The notes under the pieces: generated by a model
The model's database searches: none
Seen by the model: the letters and a program-made list of their open reading frames with translations, nothing else
Told to the model about the DNA's origin: nothing
Translations under genes and position numbers: made by a program
Assembly: GCA_017613485.1 (NCBI GenBank)
Contig: JAGADS010000175.1
Span: 1-7,017, forward strand
DNA from: Treponema sp.
Lineage (GTDB): Bacteria > Spirochaetota > Spirochaetia > Treponematales > Treponemataceae
Direction: 5' to 3'
DNA length: 7,017 nucleotides
Shown: piece by piece, positions 1-5,465 of the stretch
Layout of the letters: every line of letters begins with the position of its first letter
Position numbering within the stretch: the first letter of the stretch is position 1

Positions 1-734
1 AAAAGTCAATTTCAAATGCGGTTCAGCCATCTCGTCCTTTTTTAGTTGAATATGATCCGGTTGCAAGGGCATTCTTTCCGCTTGTATCCTACGATAACCT
101 TAAGCTCAGCGATGAACAGCAGATTGCAGGCTATTTCTGGGATGGAGAGGTCTGGGCATGCTCGGCAAAGAAAATAGTTGAGGATCATGTAAGCTTCTCA
201 TATTTCTACTGGAAGCCATACGCACCCCTTACCGAGCTTTCACCGGCACTTGCAAATCCAGAGCTTTTTACATTCAGGACATCTACGGAAGAAGAATACA
301 GGAATCTTTCCATGCCAAAGCTTCTTTCTGCGGCTCCCGATGACCTTAAGAGACTCTGTGCCTCGATTCCAAGTGAATTTACGATTTCTGTCTTGTGGAA
401 GGATGGCTCAGGAACCTCTGCGGTAAGCTATTTCCAGCAGGGAACAAATTCCATTCCTCTTATTGCAAACGGCTCTTCCTGTGGCAAATACAGTACGCTT
501 CTTTTTGCTGACGGAACAACCTATATTATGAGTTCTTCGGCTCAGGATGAAAAAACAGATGTGGCTGCGTTCAGGCTTCCTCTTTTGCCGGCAGGTTATG
601 CTTACGGAGATTTTGCTATTGCAGGCGACACTCTTTATGTTGCATGGGAGGAATCCAGTTTTTACAAGAATGGCAGGACCGGTTTCCTTCAGGTAAATCT
701 TAAGACGGTTCTTGAGCAGGTTAATGAAAAATAA
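1..734 (+). CDS. Unrecognised protein, C-terminal part (5' end outside window)
   Basis: The reading frame is open from the window edge (first whole codon at 3) to TAA at 732-734, giving at least 243 residues, so the true start lies upstream. An internal ATG at 312 exists, but the frame upstream of it is equally protein-like, so it is unlikely to be the start. I do not recognise a family. The visible part is rich in aromatic and small polar residues with short alternating hydrophobic runs (such as TLYVAWEES near the end), which suggests a beta-rich fold, perhaps propeller-like and extracytoplasmic. That is only an impression, because the N-terminus that would show a signal peptide is missing. 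The end overlaps the next gene by 11 bases, so the two are probably co-transcribed. No catalytic motif or membrane segment is seen. Confidence 0.8.
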   Translation, partial: KSISNAVQPSRPFLVEYDPVARAFFPLVSYDNLKLSDEQQIAGYFWDGEVWACSAKKIVEDHVSFSYFYWKPYAPLTELSPALANPELFTFRTSTEEEYRNLSMPKLLSAAPDDLKRLCASIPSEFTISVLWKDGSGTSAVSYFQQGTNSIPLIANGSSCGKYSTLLFADGTTYIMSSSAQDEKTDVAAFRLPLLPAGYAYGDFAIAGDTLYVAWEESSFYKNGRTGFLQVNLKTVLEQVNEK

Positions 735-1101
735 AGCGGGAATCCGTCCGGGTGATATTCTTGTAATTCTCCTGTGTCTTGCTCTGATAGTTCTTTCGTT
801 TGTGTTCATAAAGGCTCATGGCGGAGATAAAAAATCTCTTGTTGTCATAGCGATGGGAAAAGAATACTCATATTCCATGGATCAGGATGGCACTTACGAG
901 GTTCAGGGGAGGCTCGGTGTCTCGGTGATAGAGGTAAAAGACGGCAGAGTCCGTTTCCTTGAATCCCCATGTCCCACAAAATCATGTGTCCAGCATACGG
1001 CGATTTCTGCGGTGGGTGAGTGGAGCGCGTGTCTTCCCAACGAGATACTTGTCCGTATAGAGGGAAATGAATCTGAAGAAATGGATGCCCTTTCGTTTTA
1101 G
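724..1101 (+). CDS. Membrane-anchored NusG domain II protein
   Basis: This 125-residue protein starts at ATG 724 inside the last codons of the preceding gene; a TTG at 712 in the same frame is a less likely start. Residues 12-29 form one hydrophobic segment, so the protein is probably anchored in the inner membrane by its N-terminus. Residues about 38-112 match the style of the NusG domain II family (PF07009): a VKDGRVRFLESPCP block followed by three cysteines (C83, C88, C103) and a CLPN turn near the end. Family members are small stand-alone proteins related to the insert domain found in some NusG proteins; their function is not well established. It lacks the NGN and KOW domains of a true NusG, which is encoded separately at 4298. 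The 11-base overlap with the upstream gene suggests translational coupling. The cysteines could bind metal or form a disulfide outside the membrane, which is inference. Confidence 0.8.
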   Translation: MKNKAGIRPGDILVILLCLALIVLSFVFIKAHGGDKKSLVVIAMGKEYSYSMDQDGTYEVQGRLGVSVIEVKDGRVRFLESPCPTKSCVQHTAISAVGEWSACLPNEILVRIEGNESEEMDALSF

Positions 1102-1131
1102 TTTTTAAGAATTCAAAAAGGAGTTGAAGTT

Positions 1132-2493
1132 ATGGCTAAGAAAAAAGGAAGTATAATATATAAATGCTCAAGCTGCGGGTATTCTCAACCTGCATGGCTT
1201 GGAAAATGTCCCCAGTGCGGTGAATGGAATACAATGGAGGAATGTATTGTTGATCCCAATGCGGCTTCCCCAAGGATGAATGCAGACGGAACAGCAAAAA
1301 AAGCACGTCCTGTTCCACTTTCAAAAATCCAGGTACAGGCGGAGGGACGGATTTCCACAGGTAATAATGAATTTGACCGTGTTCTGGGTGGAGGAGCCGT
1401 AAAATGTTCTGCAGTTTTGCTTGGTGGAGAACCAGGCATCGGTAAGTCAACTCTTCTTATTCAGACAGCGGCGTCTGTTCTTTTGGGAATGGAGAAAGCC
1501 CGGGTGCTTTATGTTTCCGGCGAAGAATCTGCATCTCAGATAAAAAGCCGTGCGGTCAGGCTTGGGCTAAAAGTTGATTCACTTGAAATTCTATGTACCC
1601 TGCGTCTTGAGGATATTCTTGATGCCCTGGATTCCATAAATCCGCTTATGGTGATAGTTGATTCAATCCAGACTGTGTATTCCGTGGAGGCGGGTGTAGT
1701 GCCCGGTACTGTGAGTCAGCTAAAATATTGCGCAAATGAGCTTATTGCATGGGTAAAGGAAAGGGACAGCGTGCTTATCATGACGGCACATGTCACAAAG
1801 GATGGAACTATTGCAGGCCCCAAAAGCCTTGAGCACATGGTTGATACTGTTGTTTCATTTGAACGCAACAGCGATGAGGTAAGGTTCCTGCGTGCGATGA
1901 AAAACCGTTTCGGTTCAATTGATGAGCTTGGCATTTTCCAGATGGAGGAGGACGGACTGAAACCTGTTCAGGATCCTTCTTCTCTGTTCTTGACACGGAG
2001 ACAGGGCGATCTTCCGCCGGGGGTTGCCTGTGTTCCTGTGTTTGAGGGAAGCCGTGTCTTTGTGGTGGAGGTTCAGGCGCTTACTGTTCCTGCAAAGGCA
2101 TCGATGAACCGTGTGTATTCAGATAAGGTTGATTCTGCCCGTGTAAGCCGTGTTGCCGCCGTGTTGGAAAAGAGGATGGGCATTCAGTTCTCAGATCAGG
2201 ATATCTACATCAATGTGGCCGGAGGCGTGCGTCTTACCGAAAGTGCCATTGATGCGGCTCTGGCGGCAGCTTTGTATTCAGCAAGAACTAATATTCCCCT
2301 GCCTGAGCATACTGTGGTTGTGGGCGAGCTTTCTTTGGCTGGTGAAATAAGGCCTGTGTCCAAACTCAAGCAGAGGATTAAGGCCGCCAGAGAACTGGGT
2401 TTTTCCCGCAGTGTCGCACCCGCCCCGGAAGAGAATGCAGTTGCAGTTGATTCTGTAAAAACTCTTGTTCAGGCACTTTTTTCAGATAAATGA
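1132..2493 (+). CDS. radA: DNA repair protein RadA (Sms)
   Basis: RadA is a RecA-like ATPase that helps process recombination intermediates and extend branches during repair. The 453 residues are close to the family's usual length of about 450-460. In order: a C4 zinc finger (C12, C15, C26, C29, with the WLGKCPQCGEW block); a RecA-type core with Walker A GEPGIGKS at 99-106 and Walker B LMVIVDS at 172-178; the RadA-specific KNRFG motif at 257-261; and a C-terminal Lon-protease-like domain from about 280 to the end, which in this family acts structurally rather than as a protease. The start is supported by AAGGAG at 1118-1123, eight bases before the ATG. It begins 30 bases after the NusG domain II gene with no visible promoter between, so it is probably in the same operon. 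The stop is followed almost at once by a promoter for the next transcript. Confidence 0.97.
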   Translation: MAKKKGSIIYKCSSCGYSQPAWLGKCPQCGEWNTMEECIVDPNAASPRMNADGTAKKARPVPLSKIQVQAEGRISTGNNEFDRVLGGGAVKCSAVLLGGEPGIGKSTLLIQTAASVLLGMEKARVLYVSGEESASQIKSRAVRLGLKVDSLEILCTLRLEDILDALDSINPLMVIVDSIQTVYSVEAGVVPGTVSQLKYCANELIAWVKERDSVLIMTAHVTKDGTIAGPKSLEHMVDTVVSFERNSDEVRFLRAMKNRFGSIDELGIFQMEEDGLKPVQDPSSLFLTRRQGDLPPGVACVPVFEGSRVFVVEVQALTVPAKASMNRVYSDKVDSARVSRVAAVLEKRMGIQFSDQDIYINVAGGVRLTESAIDAALAAALYSARTNIPLPEHTVVVGELSLAGEIRPVSKLKQRIKAARELGFSRSVAPAPEENAVAVDSVKTLVQALFSDK

Positions 2494-2502
2494 AAAAAAT
2501 TA

Positions 2503-2531
2503 TTGACATTTATTCGAAATTGGGGTATAGT
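2503..2531 (+). promoter_or_regulatory. Sigma70-type promoter of the radA-cysE spacer
   Basis: A perfect -35 box TTGACA (2503-2508) is separated by 17 bp from the -10 box TATAGT (2526-2531), five of six matches to consensus. The predicted start is near A2538. It lies only 9 bases past the radA stop and points into the spacer. The same core and spacing recur before tRNA-Thr at 3574-3602. Confidence 0.8.
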
Positions 2532-2537
2532 AAAGAT

Positions 2538-2633
2538 AGCTTGTAAATAAGCTGATAAACTCTCTCCGATGTCCGAGAAATCGGACGGTAGAGGTTCCGG
2601 ATGGCGTTGCTGTTTGGAACCTCTATTTTTTTT
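2538..2633 (+). ncRNA. Candidate small RNA or cysE attenuator leader
   Basis: Between a strong promoter and a strong terminator lies a predicted transcript of about 96 nt with no plausible ORF. Visible structure: a 5' hairpin AGCTT/AAGCT (2538-2542 with 2549-2553); a perfect 6-bp stem GTCCGA/TCGGAC (2571-2576 with 2581-2586) closed by a GAAA tetraloop of the stable GNRA type; and the terminator hairpin. The GAAA hairpin can be lengthened by pairing 2561-2567 with 2587-2594, which uses the 5' arm of the terminator. The element may therefore be either an independent small RNA or a conditional terminator for cysE. I could not match it to a known family: the conserved SRP RNA loop is absent, and it is too short and lacks the motifs for a T-box, 6S RNA or tmRNA. 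Confidence 0.55.
2589..2633 (+). terminator. Strong intrinsic terminator
   Basis: A hairpin of 17 consecutive pairs joins 2589-2605 to 2609-2625. The lower ten are perfect Watson-Crick pairs (TAGAGGTTCC with GGAACCTCTA), the upper seven include four G-U pairs, and the loop is GTT. Eight T residues (2626-2633) follow directly. It would end both the spacer transcript and any radA operon read-through, so it separates cysE from upstream transcription unless an alternative fold prevents it. Confidence 0.9.
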
Positions 2634-2638
2634 CCCAC

Positions 2639-2667
2639 TTTACGTTTTTGAATTATTTTGCTAGTAT
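2639..2667 (+). promoter_or_regulatory. Weak candidate promoter for cysE
   Basis: TTTACG (2639-2644) and TAGTAT (2662-2667), 17 bp apart, each match four of six consensus positions. The predicted start would fall at about 2674, the A of the cysE ATG, implying a leaderless message. In an AT-rich spacer such matches arise easily by chance, so this is tentative. Confidence 0.25.
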
Positions 2668-2673
2668 ATCAGT

Positions 2674-3555
2674 ATGTTATGTGATGATAAGACATTTGCA
2701 GGAGACAGCCATTCAATCGACAAGGCTGTGGACAATATACTCGAATCCTATAATAAATACGGCGGAATTAATCTTGAGGAGGCCGTTCAGTTTCCCAACC
2801 GTCAGAATGTTGTGGAAATACTGCGTGACATAATCAGTCTGATTTTTCCGGGCTTCCGTACTGCCGAGGACATTGACTGTGAGACCCTGCGTTTTGTAAC
2901 CGGTCAGAAAGTCAACCGGATTATCTCTGTCCTTACCCGCGAGATTAAAAAAGCCCTGATTTATGTTACCCAGGATACAGAGGTTTCCAAATGCCATTGT
3001 TTCAGTCTTGCACAAAAGGCGGCGCTTGCTTTAATAGAAGAAATCCCTGAGATCAGAAGAAAGGTCGGTTTGGACGTTCAGGCTGCGTTCCAGGGGGATC
3101 CTGCTGCAAAGTCCACCGAGGAAGTCATAGTCTCATATCCTGGACTTGAAGCCATCGTTATTTACCGCATAGCACATTTCCTCTGTGAGAACGGCATTCC
3201 TGTCATACCAAGGATTATGAGCGAATATGCACACGGTAAGACTGGAATCGACATAAATCCCGGTGCCACAATCGGCGAAAGCTTTTTCATTGACCATGGC
3301 ACAGGTGTCGTAATCGGTGAATCCTGCTCTATCGGCGATAACGTAAAGATTTATCAGGGTGTTACTCTTGGGGCATTGAGCGTAAAAAAAGAGCTGATGA
3401 ACAAAAAAAGGCATCCAACCATCGAGGATAATGTCACGATTTATGCAAATGCCACGATTCTGGGTGGTGAGACTGTCATTGGCGAGGGATGCACCATCGG
3501 GGGAAATACATGGGTAACCAAGTCTGTTCCCGCAAAAACTGTGCTGACTCAGTAA
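2674..3555 (+). CDS. cysE: Serine O-acetyltransferase
   Basis: The enzyme transfers an acetyl group from acetyl-CoA to L-serine, giving O-acetylserine, the first committed step of cysteine synthesis in the cytoplasm. The 293 residues comprise an alpha-helical N-terminal domain (about 1-185) and a left-handed beta-helix made of hexapeptide repeats (IGESFF, IGESCS, IGDNVK and others, from about 192). D193 and the D207-H208 pair in the IDHGTG motif match the catalytic residues of this family. It is somewhat longer than E. coli CysE (273 residues), as in the longer EpsC-like branch. The start at 2674 is the first possible one, because an in-frame TAG lies at 2662, but no Shine-Dalgarno sequence precedes it. 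No downstream ATG, GTG or TTG has better support. It stands alone between a terminator and the tRNA operon promoter, and no terminator of its own is visible. Confidence 0.93.
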   Translation: MLCDDKTFAGDSHSIDKAVDNILESYNKYGGINLEEAVQFPNRQNVVEILRDIISLIFPGFRTAEDIDCETLRFVTGQKVNRIISVLTREIKKALIYVTQDTEVSKCHCFSLAQKAALALIEEIPEIRRKVGLDVQAAFQGDPAAKSTEEVIVSYPGLEAIVIYRIAHFLCENGIPVIPRIMSEYAHGKTGIDINPGATIGESFFIDHGTGVVIGESCSIGDNVKIYQGVTLGALSVKKELMNKKRHPTIEDNVTIYANATILGGETVIGEGCTIGGNTWVTKSVPAKTVLTQ

Positions 3556-3573
3556 AAAACAGGCATTTTCATC

Positions 3574-3602
3574 TTGACATAATTCTGGAATTTCTGTATA
3601 GT
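3574..3602 (+). promoter_or_regulatory. Promoter of the tRNA-Thr/rpmG/ribosomal operon
   Basis: TTGACA (3574-3579) and TATAGT (3597-3602) are 17 bp apart, an almost ideal sigma70-type promoter placed 18 bases after the cysE stop. The start is expected near A3609, about 28 nt before tRNA-Thr. No other convincing promoter or terminator is seen before rplL, so it may drive the whole downstream gene set. Confidence 0.85.
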
Positions 3603-3608
3603 TGCTAA

Positions 3609-3629
3609 ACACGTAAATTGTTCACGTGT
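3609..3629 (+). repeat. Inverted repeat at the tRNA operon start site
   Basis: ACACGT (3609-3614) and ACGTGT (3624-3629) are perfect 6-bp inverse copies with a 9-base gap, beginning at the predicted transcription start. As RNA this would be a 5' hairpin on the pre-tRNA; as DNA it could be an operator. TTTT at 3631-3634 is too short to make a convincing terminator. Confidence 0.4.
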
Positions 3630-3636
3630 CTTTTCT

Positions 3637-3709
3637 GCTCTTGTAGCTCAGTCGGTAGAGCACATCGTTGGTAACGATGAGGTCAGCGGTCCGATTCCGC
3701 TCGGGAGCT
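3637..3709 (+). tRNA. tRNA-Thr (anticodon GGT)
   Basis: The cloverleaf is complete. The acceptor stem GCTCTTG pairs with CGGGAGC (3637-3643 with 3702-3708, two G-U pairs), followed by a T at the discriminator position. The D arm pairs GCTC with GAGC. The anticodon stem CATCG/CGATG (3663-3667 with 3675-3679) encloses loop TTGGTAA with anticodon GGT at 3670-3672. The T stem is AGCGG/CCGCT. CCA is not encoded, so it must be added after transcription. One oddity: the T loop reads TCCGATT, with C where nearly all tRNAs have U55. It is the first gene of the operon and is followed by rpmG after 34 bases. Confidence 0.95.
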
Positions 3710-3743
3710 TAAGTCCAAATATGGTCAAGTTAAGGAGCAAATT

Positions 3744-3920
3744 ATGGCAAGCAAAAAGAAGACAGCCGTAGAAATCATTGCCTTGCAGTGTACAGAATGC
3801 AAGAGAAAGAACTATACTACATACAAGAACCGCAAGAATATAACCGGAAAGCTTGAAAAGAACAAGTATTGTCCTTTCTGCCGCAAGTCAATCCTGCACA
3901 AGGAAACAAAGGCTAAATAA
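3744..3920 (+). CDS. rpmG: Large-subunit ribosomal protein L33 (bL33)
   Basis: This is a small 58-residue basic protein of the 50S subunit, located near the E site. The sequence begins [20 protein letters not shown] and carries two CxxC pairs, C16/C19 and C43/C46, so it is the zinc-ribbon form of L33 (some bacteria use zinc-free paralogues when zinc is scarce). The YTTYKNRKN and [12 protein letters not shown] blocks are typical of the family. The start has AAGGAG at 3732-3737, six bases before the ATG. It lies between tRNA-Thr and tRNA-Trp, so its message is probably released by tRNA processing on both sides and shares the promoter at 3574. Confidence 0.96.
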   Translation: MASKKKTAVEIIALQCTECKRKNYTTYKNRKNITGKLEKNKYCPFCRKSILHKETKAK

Positions 3921-3943
3921 GTAATGCAGCCCGTAGGGGTAAT

Positions 3944-3967
3944 GGCGGGGTTGCCAACTAACCCGCC
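3944..3967 (+). other. GC-rich hairpin between rpmG and tRNA-Trp
   Basis: GGCGGG and TT (3944-3952, with one bulged G) pair with AA and CCCGCC (3960-3967) around a seven-base loop. No T tract follows, so it is not a standard intrinsic terminator. It lies 10 bases upstream of the tRNA-Trp 5' end and could protect the 3' end of the rpmG message after RNase cleavage. That role is inference. Confidence 0.45.
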
Positions 3968-3976
3968 GTATATCTT

Positions 3977-4049
3977 AGGTCAGTAGCTCAGTTGGTAGAG
4001 TCCCGGTCTCCAAAACCGGTTGTCGCGGGTTCGAGTCCTGCCTGGCCTG
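3977..4049 (+). tRNA. tRNA-Trp (anticodon CCA)
   Basis: The acceptor stem AGGTCAG pairs with CTGGCCT (3977-3983 with 4042-4048), with G as the discriminator base. The anticodon stem CCGGT/ACCGG (4003-4007 with 4015-4019) encloses CTCCAAA with anticodon CCA at 4010-4012. The T arm is GCGGG/CCTGC with the normal loop TTCGAGT. The terminal CCA is not encoded. A tRNA-Trp directly before secE is a common bacterial arrangement and supports the operon reading. The T-rich stretch just after it (4052-4067) has no hairpin of its own apart from the tRNA, so read-through into secE is expected. Confidence 0.96.
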
Positions 4050-4083
4050 TAATTTTTTTGATTTTTTAGTAAGAGGATGAAAG

Positions 4084-4281
4084 ATGAAAAAGTTTTTCCA
4101 GTTTTGCAGGGAATGTGTCGCTGAGCTTAGGAAAGTTTCCTGGCCAACATTCGGCGAAGTAATTTCATCTGTCAAGGTTGTGGTTGTTTCTCTTTTTGTG
4201 CTTGCTGTGCTGCTGGGAGCCATGGACTTCCTGTTCACAGGCTTGTATAGCTTCATCTTTACTGGCAACTTTATAAAGTAA
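4084..4281 (+). CDS. secE: Preprotein translocase subunit SecE
   Basis: SecE clamps the SecY channel in the inner membrane and is essential for Sec-dependent export. At 65 residues it is the short form with a single membrane span, unlike the three-span SecE of E. coli. An amphipathic N-terminal helix with the hallmark ELRKVSWPTFGEV at 14-26 is followed by a hydrophobic segment at about 32-53. The start is supported by GAGGA at 4073-4077, six bases upstream. It lies between tRNA-Trp and nusG, 16 bases before the latter, the classic secE-nusG pairing. Confidence 0.96.
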   Translation: MKKFFQFCRECVAELRKVSWPTFGEVISSVKVVVVSLFVLAVLLGAMDFLFTGLYSFIFTGNFIK

Positions 4282-4297
4282 GCCAAAGGAACTGTTT

Positions 4298-4855
4298 ATG
4301 GCAAAAAGCTGGTACATTATTCACACTTACACAGGTTATGAACAAAAAATCGAGCGTACTCTGAATATGTTGCTGAATTCCGGAGAAATTGATCCGGCAG
4401 TTCTTACCAGCGTAAAAGTTCCGATGGAGACAGTCGTAGAAGTAAAGGACGGAAAATCAAAGTCACGCAATAATAAGATTCTTCCGGGATACATCATGCT
4501 GGAGATGGATTTGCCGCAGCTTGGCTGGAAGGCTACCTGCAATACAATCCGCCACATTCAGGGTGTAACCGGATTTGTCGGTACCAGCCCCAATGAGCGT
4601 CCGCGCCCGATCAGCTCTGAGGAAGCAAAGAATCTCCTCCAGCAGTCAGGTGATCTTAAGAGCGAGAAGAAAGTACGTATCAAGCAGTCATTCGAAATCG
4701 ATGACAAGGTAAAGATTATAGAAGGACCATTTGCTTCATTCAGCGGTGTTGTGGAAGAATTCTATGCCGATAAGAACAAGCTTCGTGTTAACGTTCAGAT
4801 TTTCGGCCGTGCAACCCCTGTTGAAGTCGATGTCCTTCAGGTTGAAAAAATATAA
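4298..4855 (+). CDS. nusG: Transcription antitermination factor NusG
   Basis: NusG binds RNA polymerase, suppresses pausing, and links it to Rho or, through S10, to the ribosome. The 185-residue protein opens with the NGN-domain signature SWYIIHTYTGYEQKIE (4-19) and continues with PGYIMLEMDL (63-72). The linker leads into a C-terminal KOW domain (about 138-185) with IIEGPFASFSGVVEEF. Length and domain order are standard, and there is no inserted domain II; that fold occurs separately in the protein encoded at 724. AAAGGA (4285-4290) lies seven bases before the ATG. It follows secE and precedes the structured leader of rplK, with no terminator visible. Confidence 0.97.
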   Translation: MAKSWYIIHTYTGYEQKIERTLNMLLNSGEIDPAVLTSVKVPMETVVEVKDGKSKSRNNKILPGYIMLEMDLPQLGWKATCNTIRHIQGVTGFVGTSPNERPRPISSEEAKNLLQQSGDLKSEKKVRIKQSFEIDDKVKIIEGPFASFSGVVEEFYADKNKLRVNVQIFGRATPVEVDVLQVEKI

Positions 4856-5030
4856 TTTTATTGGACCCTGGAAGCTTTTCAGGTTCAATCCGTCTGTTAT
4901 TTGAAAGTATTTGTGCGAATAACGCACTTAGCTTTATTTGGGAGAAACGCAAGTCCGTTGGATAGAGGCGTTTCGCTAGGACAGGTCACTTATTGCAAAA
5001 CCTGACCACACCAATGTAAGGAGATATATT
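4856..5030 (+). promoter_or_regulatory. Structured leader of rplK, candidate L1 regulatory site
   Basis: This 175-nt gap holds no plausible ORF and no convincing promoter, but several paired segments: CCTGGAA/TTTCAGG (4867-4873 with 4877-4883), GTGCG/CGCAC (4913-4917 with 4923-4927), and a perfect GAAACGC/GCGTTTC stem (4944-4950 with 4968-4974). GTCC in its loop (4953-4956) can pair with GGAC outside (4979-4982), giving a pseudoknot. Nearer the gene, CAGGT/ACCTG (4982-4986 with 5000-5004) competes with GGTCA/TGACC (4984-4988 with 5003-5007). The ribosome binding site AAGGAG is at 5018-5023. In E. coli and other bacteria L1 represses the L11-L1 message by binding its leader; whether this leader holds such a site is inference. 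Confidence 0.5.
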
Positions 5031-5465
5031 ATGGCCGGAAAAAAGGTTACAGCTGTCATCAAGTTACAGTGCCCTGCAGGCGCTGCTACACCAGCTCCAC
5101 CAATCGGACCGGCTCTTGGACCTCACGGTGTTCCTGCACCAAAGTTCGTACAGGAATTCAATGACCGCACCAAGAGTATGGAAAAGGGACTCATAATCCC
5201 TGTCGTCATTACTGTCTATCAGGACAAGTCTTTCACATTCATTCTCAAGACACCACCAGCAGCAGTTCTCATTAAGAAGGCTGCAGGCATTCAGAAGGGT
5301 GCTGGAAATCCTCTCCGCGACAAAGTAGGCAAGATTTCACAGAAGAGTCTTGAGGAAATCGCAAAGCAGAAGCTTCCAGATCTTAATGCCAATGACCTTG
5401 AGGCTGCAAAGAAGATTATTGCCGGTACTGCTCGCAGTATGGGTGTAGAAGTGGAGGCTCAGTAA
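5031..5465 (+). CDS. rplK: Large-subunit ribosomal protein L11 (uL11)
   Basis: L11 binds the GTPase-associated region of 23S rRNA at the base of the L7/L12 stalk and supports factor-dependent GTP hydrolysis and the stringent response. Its 144 residues match the usual length. The N-terminal domain contains the proline-rich switch region [20 protein letters not shown] (15-34). The rRNA-binding C-terminal domain carries [18 protein letters not shown] and ends [24 protein letters not shown], as in all L11. The [12 protein letters not shown] block replaces the more common IMEFCKAFN-type sequence and looks lineage-specific. AAGGAG (5018-5023) is seven bases before the start. The stop shares one base with the rplA start (TAATG), indicating coupled translation. 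Confidence 0.98.
   Translation: MAGKKVTAVIKLQCPAGAATPAPPIGPALGPHGVPAPKFVQEFNDRTKSMEKGLIIPVVITVYQDKSFTFILKTPPAAVLIKKAAGIQKGAGNPLRDKVGKISQKSLEEIAKQKLPDLNANDLEAAKKIIAGTARSMGVEVEAQ

Noticed and set aside
408..809. Minus-strand open frame of 133 codons
   Set aside because: It crosses the overlap of two + strand genes with plausible sequences; no family features or ribosome binding site were seen.
2538..2633. SRP RNA, T-box or S-box identity for the radA-cysE RNA
   Set aside because: The conserved SRP symmetric loop is missing, no T-box sequence (TGGNACCGCG-like) is present, and the element is too short and lacks S-box motifs.
2728..2730. GTG as alternative cysE start
   Set aside because: The AAGG before it is only two bases from the codon, too close to serve as a good ribosome binding site.
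2776..2782. GAGGAGG as a ribosome binding site for a later cysE start
   Set aside because: No ATG, GTG or TTG in the cysE frame follows at a usable distance, and it encodes the residues LEEA of the enzyme.
3133..3612. Minus-strand open frame of 159 codons opposite cysE
   Set aside because: It lies opposite a well-supported cysE, ends in the tRNA promoter region, and its translation shows no recognisable family.
4051..4068. T-rich stretch after tRNA-Trp as a terminator
   Set aside because: There is no dedicated hairpin in front of it, and secE, nusG and the ribosomal genes depend on transcription from upstream with no other promoter visible.
4901..4938. Promoter in the nusG-rplK spacer from TTGAAA
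   Set aside because: No -10-like hexamer lies 15-19 bases downstream.
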